From Glandiceps talaboti (taxonomy: Eukaryota; Hemichordata; Enteropneusta; Spengelidae): 64,000 nucleotides of DNA. The position numbers and the translations under genes were made by a program. Where the stretch lies: assembly GCF_964340395.1 (NCBI RefSeq), contig NC_135562.1, positions 24,195,360-24,259,359 on the forward strand, written 5' to 3'. This document shows, in pieces, positions 26,201-39,627 of the stretch (its first letter is position 1; each line of letters starts with the position of its first letter). The notes beneath the pieces are model-generated. The model saw nothing but the letters and a program-made list of their open reading frames with translations. It had not been told where the DNA came from and searched no databases.

Positions 26201-26366
26201 AGATAGTCTGATATTATTACTTAGTATAGATGGGTATAGATAGTCTGATATTATTACTTAGTATAGATGGGTATATATAGTCTGATATTATTACTTAGTA
26301 TAGATGGGTATAGATAGTCTGATATTAGTACTTAGTATAGATGGGTATATATAGTCTGATATTATT
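23262..26366. repeat. 37-bp minisatellite, about 84 copies, combinatorial variants
   Basis: 3.1-kb array. The unit contains ATTATTACTTAGTATAGATG and GGTGTAGATAGTCTG. Four sites vary semi-independently: GGTGT/GGTAT, GTCTGA/GTGTGA, GATATTA/GAGATTA/GAAATTA, and ATTACT/AGTACT. A rare GATGCATATA unit occurs at least three times. A seven-unit block is duplicated (GGATGTAGAC at 23642 and 23901, 259 bp apart). No coding potential. Confidence 0.98.
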
Positions 26367-26894
26367 GCAACAAGTATCAAAGTTAAGGAAACTAGTGAAG
26401 TGAATACAGCAGATGGCAGATGGTGAGAAGAAAAAGAGAATTCAAATAAATAAACCAGTATTATATCTCCTGAGGTTAGAGCTGCTCCAGTGGGACTTAG
26501 TGAGAAAGCCCTACCTAAATAACCGCCACAGAGCTGTTTGCACAGTATTGCTTTGAGGAGTGCCGACAAGTTCCATAGAGAAATAGGCCAATTTGGGGCT
26601 TTATTTTACTTGCTTTTTCAAAGAAGCTGTTCCTTTTAGCATGTGTAGTGAAGTCCTCCCTCTGTGAGTGATGTTCCGTGGAAAAGCAGTCATCAAGGAT
26701 TCATTGAATATTTATAGAAGGTCAGAGTCTCAACAACATCTTATTAACCCCTTACTGTACTCTATGTTAGCAGTTTGTGTCAGTGGATGTGTTGATTCAA
26801 CCACACTCTCTCCTTTGTCTTTTATGTAAACGTGTATGTAGACCATGTAGTTGATTGGGCCTTCAAGGTCTATACTATATGTACATTACATTGA
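26367..26894. other. Unassigned sequence; no gene seen
   Basis: Somewhat more GC-balanced than the flanks, but I recognise no exon, domain or element. A 92-codon open frame (26291-26569, minus) partly overlaps the 37-bp array and is not supported. Confidence 0.4.
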
Positions 26895-27166
26895 AACCTG
26901 GCTTGTGAAGTTCACAGTAACTGAATGGTCCATTCACATTGAGTGTTGCAGTGTACTGAGTATCCTCGCGTGTGAAGTTCAGAGTAAATGAATGGTCCAT
27001 TCACATTGGGTGTTGCAGTGTACTGAGTATCCTGGCGTGTGAAGTTCACAGTAAATGAATGGTCCATTCACATTGGGTGTTGCAGTGTACTGAGTATCCA
27101 GGCGTGTGAAGTTCAGAGTAAATGAATGGTCCATTCACATTGGGGTTGCAGTGTACTGAGTATCCA
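26895..27166. repeat. 67-bp repeat, 4 copies, with internal palindrome
   Basis: GAAGTTCA starts at 26907, 26974, 27041 and 27108 (period 67). Each unit has GAATGGTCCATTC, a 13-nt palindrome (GAATGG-T-CCATTC), then GTTGCAGTGTACTGAGTATC. The copies differ at CACAG/CAGAG and CCTCG/CCTGG/CCAGG. Confidence 0.95.
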
Positions 27167-27404
27167 AATAAGTGTTTTTCTAATACTCTACATGTGTGCT
27201 ATGCATATCCACGGATAGAAGAGCTACTCCAAATAAATATAGATGCAACAGTTGTTTGATTGTACAACGTAGTGTTGGAATACATTTAATGGTGAGTTTC
27301 TATTCTCTGCACGCTAGCTGACAGTGACAAGTGACCACTTTGTCAATGGCACAGCATAGAAAGTAGCTAGAGAGCAGTGTAGTGACACAGAGAGAGAGAT
27401 AGAG

Positions 27405-27439
<35 letters not shown>

Positions 27440-29814
27440 GACAGAGAGACAGACAGACAGACAGAGAAAAAAAGTGAGAGAGAAAGTAAGAGGTTTACAA
27501 TGGCCTGACAAGGTCAGTAGCCAATAATACCGTTGTCAAAGTCGTACCCTCAAATACAACACATGGTATTTATCTATTGTGCTAGTAACTTATAACATTG
27601 TCCTTATAGCCCAGTGCCGTTTGTGTATTGTCCGCATAAGTGTTCTTTTAGATATAGCCACCACCGTGCTATTAAAGCTAGATGTACCCTTTTTATGATG
27701 AACACTGTAGAGAGACTTTAACCACATTGAATTTGTTCCCATGTTATAACCTCTGCCACAGTTAGATGGTGATTTGTGAAACAGAATGTATTTGGAGGTA
27801 GGTAGTGTATGCCATATTTGGTCTGTTGCATGTTGTAGGCAGCTATGCAATGCTGTGTGTTGATAGATTGTACCAACACGCTGCTACAACAAGGCTGTAC
27901 ACAGTCAGTGTATACCATGATGACAACGTGTATATGACTGCCTTTGTTCTTCATCACTTGTCCATCAGCTTCCAGTATTTATATGTTCTGTTGTTTCATT
28001 TAATAGTGGTGTACACATGATGTCTACACATATTAGATATACGTACATAGAATTTGAACTGAATCTCTGTAATAATCCATATTTCATCTGATTATTGAAA
28101 CCTCGTGCTATTGGGTAAGTCAGACTGGCAATTCATCAATATGGTATTGTTGAAAATCCAACATGGCCTAAGATCAGAAAGCAGGCAGAGTAAAATTATA
28201 TTGTTTTCCAGCAACCATTTGACTGACAAACAACAGAATAAATCAAAGATAGATATTTGAGGAATAGTGTGGATGTGAAAATTAACATGATTTTACAAGT
28301 GAAATACTTATGTTTATGTATTGCTGACAAAGAAGTAAACTGTATAGAGAGAAAGTCAGATAAAATTTGATAAAATTTGCAAAATAGTTGAATATTTCAG
28401 TGTGCACAGAACACTTGTTAACAAAAACATGTAGAGTTGATAAACACAACACGGGCATACCGGTATACGCAGAAATATTAAAATGGTGAATTAAGTGTCA
28501 GGGATATTTGTGTGTGACGAATGAGAGTGATGGTTTGATACAAACATGAACAATGGCTATGATGTGAAGCTGTGTGTGTGTGTGTGTGTGTGTGTGTGCT
28601 TTCATCAAGGCACTGTGCTTCTACATTTTGTGTCAACACATGATTCACTTCAAACATTGACTTTCATTGACTGCCATTATGTATCATGGCTAATGCATCC
28701 CTATAGTGGTGAAACTAATGTCATTGTAGTTCACTATACCAGCTTACTTACATCTTTGTCTGATGGCGTGTTTTTTTTTGTGACAACCATTCTCTTAATC
28801 AAAACGTTTTAGTTTTGATGTGTATTTTCATTTGAAAGTTTGTGTAACAGTTTTAAGATATGCTATTTTCAGACTCTGCATAAATACAAACTTAGTGTGT
28901 TAAATCATCACAATGAGATGTAGTCAGTATTTGGTTTCCATGTATCATATGTGTATGCCATTGTGCATGTGCATATTGTAGTCTGGGTTCACATATTTAG
29001 TAAAAATGGAGTCTAACAATTTTTATGTCAGAACTTCATAATACAGATAATTAAAATTTTGTAAAAATGTACTCTTAAATTTTTATCTGTGAGTATTTTT
29101 CACTGACAGATAGAGGAATGTTTTCAGCGCATTGAGTACCGGGTATGAAATTTATGGAAATTGTATAGTAAGATGTAGTGTTGGAAATTATCAGCACTGT
29201 GTAGTACGGCTGATTAGAAAGGGGACCTAACTAAAATAACTCAGATAAAATTTGATGACAGTTATCAGTAGGGAACCCAATACTAACACTGCAAGTGTCA
29301 GATGTGGTATTTCCAAACCAACCAAAGTGTATGTTTAGTGGGAGCCTTGATGTGTGTTAGTGTCAAGAGTTTAGGACAATTTTTCATGTTGTAGATCAAA
29401 CAGTGTCAATACATCATACAAACCATGGATATACCCAACATGTACCTACACAACCATAGACAAGATGTAGAGCCTTGTAGTAAAGGTATAAATAAGGGAT
29501 GAAAATTTTGGATGTCAAGAAGTATGATGTCTGATATCTAAATAAAGTGAGAAAATTATGTATAATGATGTTTTCATAAATTGATGTGAGAACTAGTTGA
29601 CATTGTGGCACACACTCAGTTCTCCAGGCAAGTTTTATCACTACAGTTAAATGTTAGATTTGCAATGATAAAAATCATCATTCTCATCAATTCTAGTAAT
29701 AGATAAGTTCACCATGGTTACCAAATTATAAGACTCAAAGATGTGATGACTTTGTCAGCTTATTGTTCTCAAATTATTACTAGGTCTTCATATGACATAG
29801 GCAGGGTTGTAAGG
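27167..29814. other. Unassigned sequence with microsatellites
   Basis: The longest stretch here without arrays or recognised elements. (GACA)n/(GA)n lies at about 27388-27470 and (TG)n at about 28572-28598. Several open frames of 60-90 codons (for example 27590-27957 minus, 27805-28020 and 28546-28812 plus) carry no domain I recognise. Short exons of an unknown gene cannot be excluded without transcripts. Confidence 0.4.
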
Positions 29815-30358
29815 CTGTATTAAATATAAATGTTATTTTGTAGGCTTGTACATATATTGTTTATTTTGTAGGCTTGTACATATATTGTTTATTTTGTAGG
29901 CTTGTACATATAAATGTGATTTTGTAGGCTTGTACATATAAATGTTATTTTGTAGGCTGTATTAAATATAAATGTTATTTTGTAGGCTTGTACATATAAA
30001 TGTTATTTTGTAGGCTTGTACATATAAATGTTATTTTGTAGGCTTGTACATATAAATGTTATTTTGTAGGCTTGTACATATATTGTTATTTTGTAGGCTT
30101 GTACATATATTGTTATTTTGTAGGCTTGTACATATATTGTTATTTTGTAGGCTTGTACATATATTGTTTATTTTGTAGGCTTGTACATATATTGTTATTT
30201 TGTAGGCTTGTACATATATTGTTATTTTGTAGGCTTGTACATATATTGTTATTTTGTAGGCTTGTACATATATTGTTATTTTGTAGGCTTGTACATATAT
30301 TGTTATTTTGTAGGCTTGTACATATATTGTTATTTTGTAGGCTTGTACATATATTGTT
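29815..30358. repeat. 27-bp minisatellite, about 20 copies
   Basis: Unit TTATTTTGTAGGCTTGTACA plus TATATTG, 27 or 28 bp. Left-hand units end TAAATG, right-hand units TATTG. Two early units have GTATTAAATA in place of TTGTACATA. The array makes repetitive open frames in two phases, which are not genes. Confidence 0.96.
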
Positions 30359-30654
30359 TGAAATATATCTCTTGTTTAGTTTTGTCTTGGCATACTTTCT
30401 TGCTTAAATCCTTCTAGACATGTTCTATGAGATTTATCATCATTTCAAAATACATGAACAGTTCACTATTTCTGAAAATGTTGGTAAATTTTGTCCCCTT
30501 TACTCTTCTGTCTTCATTTGACTATCCAAAAATATGGAAAGGCTTTGTGGATAGTATGATGTCAGTAAAAATCAATGTTCAATTACATCATTTTTTTTTC
30601 AGTAAATGAAAAATTTGTTCTTGAAATGTGAGATTTAAGATTATTAAGGACTAG

Positions 30655-31250
30655 ACACTAGAACTTGGTTGTGTGACCTGTTGTAGACAGCTATAGATGA
30701 CAGAACTTGGTTGTATGACCTGTTGTAGACAGTTATAGATGACAGAACTTGGTTGTATGACCTGTTGTAGACAGCTATAGATGACAGAACTTGGTTGTAT
30801 GACCTGTTGTAGACAGTTATAGATGACAGAACTTAGTTGTATGACCTGTTGTAGACAGTTATAGATGACAGAACTTAGTCATATGACCTGTTGTAGACAG
30901 TTATAGATGACAGAACGTGGTTGTGTGACCTGTTGTAGACAGCTATAGATGACAGAACGTGGTTGTGTGACCTGTTGTAGACAGTTATAGATGACAGAAC
31001 TTGGTCATATGACCTGTTGTAGACAGCTATAGATGACAGAACTTGGTTGTATGACCTGTTGTAGACAGTTATAGATGACAGAACTTGGTTGTGTGACCTG
31101 TTATAGACAGTTATAGATGACAGAACTTGGTCATATGACCTGTTGTAGACAGCTATAGATGACAGAACGTGGTTGTGTGACCTGTTGTAGACAGTTATAG
31201 ATGACAGAACTTGGTTGTATGACTTGTTGTAGACAGCTATAGATGCTATA
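30655..31250. repeat. 42-bp minisatellite, about 14 copies
   Basis: Unit contains ACAGAACTTGGTTGTATGAC, CTGTTGTAGACAG and YTATAGATG. Variants are GTTGT/GTCAT, AACTTGG/AACGTGG/AACTTAG and GTATG/GTGTG. Because 42 is a multiple of 3, a 129-codon repetitive frame exists on the minus strand (30875-31264). It is not called as a gene. Confidence 0.96.
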
Positions 31251-32063
31251 GATGATATCAACATATATTATGCAAAAGCCTGTGTGATGTTACCCTAGGA
31301 TTGTGTTAATCCAAGGCAACTGTTTCTCATATTGTAAAAGATGATTTTTATTAAAACATGTCGTATTATTCATTTTAGCTAAATGTCATGAATGGGACAG
31401 TGTACATAGCTGAAACGAACCATTTTCAAAATATAACTGTTGAAGGAAAATACAAAAAGATTATTAAGCTACTAAAAAATGTCATGTTTGTGGAAATTTT
31501 GTAAGAAACAATTAGTGAAATGCAAAGTGTTAACATAATTGCAGAAGTAGTGAAAATAAAAGTTGGAAATACACATTTATAGATAAGTGACAGAGCCTTG
31601 AAAGATGAAATACACATTTAGAGACAAGTGACAAAACCAAAACATGTTTTGAAAGATGAATAACCATGAACACTCGTTAAAATTTGTTATAACTATAAAC
31701 CGTAGCACAGACTGTGAAAGTTCATTCTCTAACTGTTTTGTATGTTGCAGTGGTACAGCCTTATTTACAGTGAAAAAATGTTAATGTTTGAAACATTACA
31801 AATTATTAGGTATGTCTTACTACTTACATGTAGACTACAATTTGGTCTTATAGTCAACACAAATAATAATGCGTACAGAATCAGGAAATACATTTTGTAA
31901 AAACAAAGTGAAAATTCTGATAACAGTAGATAAATTGATGAGTCACCAGGGGATATTTAACAAACTATTTTTTTAATGTAATTTTACAGCAATTATGAAA
32001 ATAATACTATAAATGAATCAATGGTATTATTGGTATCTATATAATTTATTGTTTAAAGCTTCA
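31251..32063. other. Unassigned AT-rich sequence
   Basis: Contains a short direct duplication (GAAATACACATTTATAGATA and GAAATACACATTTAGAGACA near 31566 and 31608). No gene or element seen. Confidence 0.45.
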
Positions 32064-33540
32064 TTGTCTGGTTTAATAATGATTTAGAATATTGTCTGGT
32101 TTAAATAATGATTTAGAATATTGTCTGGTTTAATAATGATTTAGAATATTGTCTGGTTTAATAATGATTTAGAATATTGTCTGGTTTAATAATGATTTAG
32201 AATATTGTCTGGTTTAATAATGTTTTAGAATATTGTCTGGTTTAATAATGATTTAGAATATTGTCTGGTTTAATAATGATTTAGAATATTGTCTGGTTTA
32301 ATAATGATTTAGAATATTGTCTGGTTTAATAATGATTTAGAATATTGTCTGGTTTAATAATGATTTAGAATATTGTCTGGTTTAATAATGATTTAGAATA
32401 TTGTCTGGTTTAATAATGATTTAGAATAGTGTCTGGTTTAATAATGATTTAGAATAGTGTCTGGTTTAATAATGATTTAGAATATTGTCTGGTTTAATAA
32501 TGATTTAGAATATTGTCTGGTTTAATAATGATTTAGAATATTGTCTGGTTTAATAATGATTTAGAATATTGTCTGGTTTAATAATGTTTTAGAATATTGT
32601 CTGGTTTAATAATGACTTAGAATATTGTCTGGTTTAATAATGACTTAGAATATTGTCTGGTTTAATAATGACTTAGAATATTGTCTGGTTTAATAATGAC
32701 TTAGAATATTGTCTGGTTTAATAATGATTTAGAATATTGTCTGGTTTAATAATGATTTAGAATATTGTCTGGTTTAATAATGATTTAGGATATTGTCTGG
32801 TTTAATAATGACTTAGAATATTGTCTGGTTTAATAATGACTTAGAATATTGTCTGGTTTAATAATGACTTAGAATATTGTCTAGTTTAATAATGATTTAG
32901 AATATCGTCTGGTTTAATAATGACTTCGAATATTGTCTGGTTTAATAATGACTTAGAATATTGTCTGGTTTAATAATGACTTAGAATATTGTCTGGTTTA
33001 ATAATGACTTAGAATATTGTCTGGTTTAATAATGACTTAGAATATTGTCTGGTTTAATAATGATTTAGAATATTGTCTGGTTTAATAATGATTTAGAATA
33101 TTGTCTGGTTTAATAATGACTTAGAATATTGTCTGGTTTAATAATGACTTAGAATATTGTCTGGTTTAATAATGACTTAGAATATTGTCTGGTTTATATT
33201 GTCTGGTTTAATAATGACTTAGAATATTGTCAGGTTTAATAATGACTTAGAATATTGTCTGGTTTAATAATGACTTAGAATATTGTCTAGTTTAATAATG
33301 ATTTAGAATATTGTCTGGTTTAATAATAACTTAGAATATTGTCTAGTTTAATAATGATTTAGAATATTGTCTGGTTTAATAATGACTTAGAATATTGTCT
33401 GGTTTAATAATGACTTAGAATATTGTCTAGTTTAATAATGACTTAGAATATTGTCTAGTTTAATAATGATTTAGAATATTGTCTGGTTTAATAATGACTT
33501 AGAATATTGTCTAGTTTAATAATGACTTAGAATATTGCTA
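32064..33540. repeat. 28-bp minisatellite, about 53 copies, with variant gradient
   Basis: Unit TTGTCTGGTTTAATAATGA plus TTTAGAATA, period 28. The left third is mostly ATGATTTAG, the middle and right mostly ATGACTTAG, and CTAGTTT appears only from about 32880 on. One unit near 33190 is a deletion hybrid (GGTTTATATTGTCTGG). Confidence 0.98.
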
Positions 33541-34479
33541 GTTTCTATCAAATCACAATTTTGGCACTTAATGCTTTAGAAAAGTTAGACCATTCGTTTA
33601 TTTCCAGTCTGGAATGATTAGGATATGATTTTGAAATAATGATAAACCAGAGTTTTCTTTTCTTAACCTGTTGACATTGTTGAAATGAATGTACCAGTAA
33701 TGGGTAAAGTATAGTATGGAAGTACAATACCATTTTACTTAGATCTCAGCCTAAATGTAAAGAAAGCTTTCTGTAAAAAATATATATCCTGTTGTATTTA
33801 AGTTCGGCAGGAGATGGTCTACTGTGGAAATAGTCAAATTATGAAGTATTCCTGACTAAAAATAAAACGTGTTATTTGATGTCTTAATGTAGGGATCCAT
33901 TTCACTATTATGACTCATTGATACAACCGATAGTTCTGAGTTTTCGTTTTTGGTGGCCATAGTTCACTGATGTGGTTGGGTGATTTCGTTGTTTGTGTGT
34001 CTGTCAGCACTATATCACATTATCAAGGTTGGACTGTAGTGGACAAAGGAACTCCTGGGAAGTGGTCACAATGTTGTTGTCATATATTTAGAGCTAATGG
34101 AAGAGTGGTAGTAAGAATTTGTTGTACAAGCCCACACATGCAAAGCCTTGTTGTTGAAAAAACAAATGATTAAAAAAACTGGGAAGATTATGTAGGAAGT
34201 CAACTGCGTGTAAGTAGGAATGTAACAAAGCAACATTAAGCATGAAGTTTGAGCTTAGTTTGAGCTCTTATACCAAGTACCAGATGTGGGTACATGTATG
34301 GAGGAAGTGGTGAGACACCATGATACTAGCAGTAAACTTTAAAAAATAATAATAATTTAAAAAAAATTGGCAATTATAGATCATTTCCTATTTAACCGGA
34401 AACCAAGATTTTGCTACAATTCTAGAATAAAGTAGAATTGACCAAATTTCTTGGAAATTTATGAATTTTGTGAAATATA
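33541..34479. other. Unassigned sequence; no gene seen
   Basis: Includes a 67-codon open frame (33970-34173, +) without a recognisable domain. No array or element identified. Confidence 0.4.
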
Positions 34480-37400
34480 TGAATTTTATAGATACAGTTC
34501 ATACAGCCTACAAAAGAGTTAAAGTCAAATCCTGTGTGTGTACTTTATACATACAGTTCATACAGCCTACAAAAGAGTTAAAGTCAAATCCTGTGTGTGT
34601 ACTTTATACATACAGTTCATACAGCCTACAAAAGAGTTAAAGTCAAATCCTGTGTGTGTACTTTATACATACAGTTCATACAGCCTACAAAAGAGTTAAA
34701 GTCAAATCCTGTGTGTGTACTTTATACATACAGTTCATACAGCCTACAAAAGAGTTAAAGTCAAATCCTGTGTGTGTACTTTATACATACAGTTCATACA
34801 GCCTACAAAAGAGTTAAAGTCAAATCCTGTGTGTGTACTTTATACATACAGTTCATACAGCCCACAAAAGAGTTAAAGTCAAATCCTGTGTGTGTACTTT
34901 ATACATACAGTTCATACAGCCCACAAAAGAGTTAAAGTCAAATCCTGTGTGTGTACTTTATACATACAGTTCATACAGCCTACAAAAGAGTTAAAGTCAA
35001 ATCCTGTGTGTGTACTTTATACATACAGTTCATACAGCCCACAAAAGAGTTAAAGTCAAATCCTGTGTGTGTACTTTATACATACAGTTCATACAGCCTA
35101 CAAAAGAGTTAAAGTCAAATCCTGTGTGTGTACTTTATACATACAGTTCATACAGCCTACAAAAGAGTTAAAGTCAAATCCTGTGTGTGTACTTTATACA
35201 TACAGTTCATACAGCCCACAAAAGAGTTAAAGTCAAATCCTGTGTGTGTACTTTATACATACAGTTCATACAGCCTACAAAAGAGTTAAAGTCAAATCCT
35301 GTGTGTGTACTTTATACATACAGTTCATACAGCCTACAAAAGAGTTAAAGTCAAATCCTGTGTGTGTACTTTATACATACAGTTCATACAGCCTACAAAA
35401 GAGTTAAAGTCAAATCCTGTGTGTGTACTTTATACATACAGTTCATACAGCCTACAAAAGAGTTAAAGTCAAATCCTGTGTGTGTACTTTATACATACAG
35501 TTCATACAGCCTACAAAAGAGTTAAAGTCAAATCCTGTGTGTGTACTTTATACATACAGTTCATACAGCCTACAAAAGAGTTAAAGTCAAATCCTGTGTG
35601 TGTACTTTACACATACAGTTCATACAGCCTACAAAAGAGTTAAAGTCAAATCCTGTGTGTGTACTTTACACATACAGTTCATACAGCCTACAAAAGAGTT
35701 AAAGTCAAATCCTGTGTGTGTACTTTATACATACAGTTCATACAGCCTACAAAAGAGTTAAAGTCAAATCCTGTGTGTGTACTTTATACATACAGTTCAT
35801 ACAGCCCACAAAAGAGTTAAAGTCAAATCCTGTGTGTGTACTTTATACATACAGTTCATACAGCCTACAAAAGAGTTAAAGTCAAATCCTGTGTGTGTAC
35901 TTTATACATACAGTTCATACAGCCTACAAAAGAGTTAAAGTCAAATCCTGTGTGTGTACTTTATACATACAGTTCATACAGCCTACAAAAGAGTTAAAGT
36001 CAAATCCTGTGTGTGTACTTTATACATACAGTTCATACAGCCTACAAAAGAGTTAAAGTCAAATCCTGTGTGTGTACTTTATACATACAGTTCATACAGC
36101 CTATAAAAAAGAGTTAAAGTCAAATCCTGTGTGTGTACTTTATACATACAGTTCATACAGCCTACAAAAGAGTTAAAGTCAAATCCTGTGTGTGTACTTT
36201 ATACATACAGTTCATACAGCCTACAAAAGAGTTAAAGTCAAATCCTGTGTGTGTACTTTATACATACAGTTCATACAGCCTACAAAAGAGTTAAAGTCAA
36301 ATCCTGTGTGTGTACTTTATACATACAGTTCATACAGCCTACAAAAGAGTTAAAGTCAAATCCTGTGTGTGTACTTTATACATACAGTTCATACAGCCTA
36401 CAAAAGAGTTAAAGTCAAATCCTGTGTGTGTACTTTATACATACAGTTCATACAGCCTACAAAAGAGTTAAAGTCAAATCCTGTGTGTGTACTTTATACA
36501 TACAGTTCATACAGCCTACAAAAGAGTTAAAGTCAAATCCTGTGTGTGTACTTTATACATACAGTTCATACAGCCCACAAAAGAGTTAAAGTCAAATCCT
36601 GTGTGTGTACTTTATACATACAGTTCATACAGCCTACAAAAGAGTTAAAGTTAAATCCTGTGTGTGTACTTTATACATACAGTTCATACAGCCTATAAAA
36701 AAAGAGTTAAAGTCAAATCCTGTGTGTGTACTTTATACATACAGTTCATACAGCCCACAAAAGAGTTAAAGTCAAATCCTGTGTGTGTACTTTATACATA
36801 CAGTTCATACAGCCTACAAAAGAGTTAAAGTCAAATCCTGTGTGTGTACTTTATACATACAGTTCATACAGCCTACAAAAGAGTTAAAGTCAAATCCTGT
36901 GTGTGTACTTTATACATACAGTTCATACAGCCTACAAAAGAGTTAAAGTCAAATCCTGTGTGTGTACTTTATACATACAGTTCATACAGCCTATAAAAAA
37001 AGAGTTAAAGTCAAATCCTGTGTGTGTACTTTATACATACAGTTCATACAGCCTACAAAAGAGTTAAAGTCAAATCCTGTGTGTGTACTTTATACATACA
37101 GTTCATACAGCCTACAAAAGAGTTAAAGTCAAATCCTGTGTGTGTACTTTATACATACAGTTCATACAGCCTACAAAAGAGTTAAAGTCAAATCCTGTGT
37201 GTGTACTTTATACATACAGTTCATACAGCCTATAAAAAAAGAGTTAAAGTCAAATCCTGTGTGTGTACTTTATACATACAGTTCATACAGCCTACAAAAA
37301 AAGAGTTAAAGTCAAATCCTGTGTGTGTACTTTATACATACAGTTCATACAGCCTACAAAAAAAGAGTTAAAGTCAAATCCTGTGTGTGTACTTTATACA

Positions 37401-39055
37401 TACAGTTCATACAGCCTACAAAAGAGTTAAAGTCAAATCCTGTGTGTGTACTTTACACATACAGTTCATACAGCCTACAAAAGAGTTAAAGTCAAATCCT
37501 GTGTGTGTACTTTATACATACAGTTCATACAGCCTACAAAAGAGTTAAAGTCAAATCCTGTGTGTGTACTTTATACATACAGTTCATACAGCCTACAAAA
37601 GAGTTAAAGTCAAATCCTGTGTGTGTACTTTATACATACAATTCATACAGCCTATAAAAAAAGAGTTAAAGTCAAATCCTGTGTGTGTACTTTATACATA
37701 CAGTTCATACAGCCTACAAAAGAGTTAAAGTCAAATCCTGTGTGTGTACTTTATACATACAGTTCATACAGCCTACAAAAGAGTTAAAGTCAAATCCTGT
37801 GTGTGTACTTTATACATACAGTTCATACAGCCTACAAAAGAGTTAAAGTCAAATCCTGTGTGTGTACTTTATACATACAGTTCATACAGCCCACAAAAGA
37901 GTTAAAGTCAAATCCTGTGTGTGTACTTTATACATACAGTTCATACAGCCTACAAAAGAGTTAAAGTCAAATCCTGTGTGTGTACTTTATACATACAGTT
38001 CATACAGCCTACAAAAGAGTTAAAGTCAAATCCTGTGTGTGTACTTTATACATACAGTTCATACAGCCTACAAAAGAGTTAAAGTCAAATCCTGTGTGTG
38101 TACTTTATACATACAGTTCATACAGCCTATAAAAAAAGAGTTAAAGTCAAATCCTGTGTGTGTACTTTATACATACAGTTCATACAGCCTACAAAAGAGT
38201 TAAAGTCAAATCCTGTGTGTGTACTTTATACATACAGTTCATACAGCCTACAAAAGAGTTAAAGTCAAATCCTGTGTGTGTACTTTATACATACAGTTCA
38301 TACAGCCTACAAAAGACTTAAAGTCAAATCCTGTGTGTGTACTTTATACATACAGTTCATACAGCCTATAAAAAAAGAGTTAAAGTCAAATCCTGTGTGT
38401 GTACTTTATACATACAGTTCATACAGCCTATAAAAAAAGAGTTAAAGTCAAATCCTGTGTGTGTACTTTATACATACAGTTCATACAGCCCACAAAAGAG
38501 TTAAAGTCAAATCCTGTGTGTGTACTTTATACATACAGTTCATACAGCCTACAAAAGAGTTAAAGTCAAATCCTGTGTGTGTACTTTATACATACAGTTC
38601 ATACAGCCTACAAAAGAGTTAAAGTCAAATCCTGTGTGTGTACTTTATACATACAGTTCATACAGCCTACAAAAGAGTTAAAGTCAAATCCTGTGTGTGT
38701 ACTTTATACATACAGTTCATACAGCCTACAAAAGAGTTAAAGTCAAATCCTGTGTGTGTACTTTATACATACAGTTCATACAGCCTACAAAAGAGTTAAA
38801 GTCAAATCCTGTGTGTGTACTTTATACATACAGTTCATACAGCCTATAAAAAAAGAGTTAAAGTCAAATCCTGTGTGTGTACTTTATACATACAGTTCAT
38901 ACAGCCTACAAAAGAGTTAAAGTCAAATCCTGTGTGTGTACTTTATACATACAGTTCATACAGCCTACAAAAGAGTTAAAGTCAAATCCTGTGTGTGTAC
39001 TTTATACATACAGTTCATACAGCCATCAAGACAGTTAAAGTCAAATCCTGTGTGT
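34480..39055. repeat. 59-bp satellite-like array, about 77 copies
   Basis: The largest array, 4.6 kb. The 59-bp unit contains TACATACAGTTCATACAGCC, TACAAAAGAGTTAAAGTCAA and ATCCTGTGTGTGTACTTTA. Units are almost identical. The main variants are CCTAC/CCCAC and an A-tract expansion (CCTATAAAAAAAGAG). That expansion is absent left of about 36100 and occurs about eleven times to its right. CTTTACACATAC occurs at about 35605, 35664 and 37452. The last unit is degenerate (CCATCAAGACAGTT). Non-coding. Confidence 0.98.
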
Positions 39056-39077
39056 GTATTTTCAAGTTAGACCTAAA

Positions 39078-39250
39078 AAAAAAATTTGTGTGGTTCCAAT
39101 TACACCCAATTTTAAAATATAGGTGAGCTAGGTAGATTATATATATAATTTTTTTTCATGTGTGAGTGTCTAGTTCAGGTAGTTATACATGTTTTCCGTT
39201 GTTTTCCATATGGTATCTGTGTTTAGATATACAGCCATTACAGATTGGAA
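39078..39250 (+). repeat. Dispersed repeat family F, direct copy
   Basis: Plus-strand counterpart of 8922-9088: GGTTCCAATTACACCCAATT, an A/T tract, CATGTGTGAGTG, TTTTCCGTTGTTTTCCATAT and TACAGATTGG. It starts about 20 bp after the 59-bp array ends. Class unknown. Confidence 0.75.
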
Positions 39251-39627
39251 TAATGTCTTTTTAAGTTGATGTCAGTCTTATTGTGTCAAACACATCAAAT
39301 TCAACAACTCTCATAATGTTATGTGTTTTCACTGCATCAAGCAATAATTTGCCAATACTCATGGAAGCTGTTACTTTGACAATAGTGATTAAGATATAGT
39401 GATAGTTGACCAGTCAGTGTTCTTTCATTGAAGCAAACTATCAAACACAAAATTAATTATTCATCAAACTTTGAAATAATTTGATAAGTGTTTTTGTTTG
39501 ATATGTTGCACTATTGCTGTTTATCAGATGGACAAGGAATGATGTTAATTCATACCAATGTGTGTCTTCAAGCCTACTAACCTAACATAGCAGTGATATC
39601 ATGTGATGTGATTCCTGTGGACACCTT
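39251..39627. other. Unassigned sequence; no gene seen
   Basis: AT-rich, with no repeat or open frame I can support, between repeat F and element D. Confidence 0.4.

Noticed and set aside
34480-39055. Centromeric satellite
   Set aside because: Unit and array size could fit, but it lies among many unrelated arrays and dispersed elements, and is only 4.6 kb. Nothing shows centromere function.
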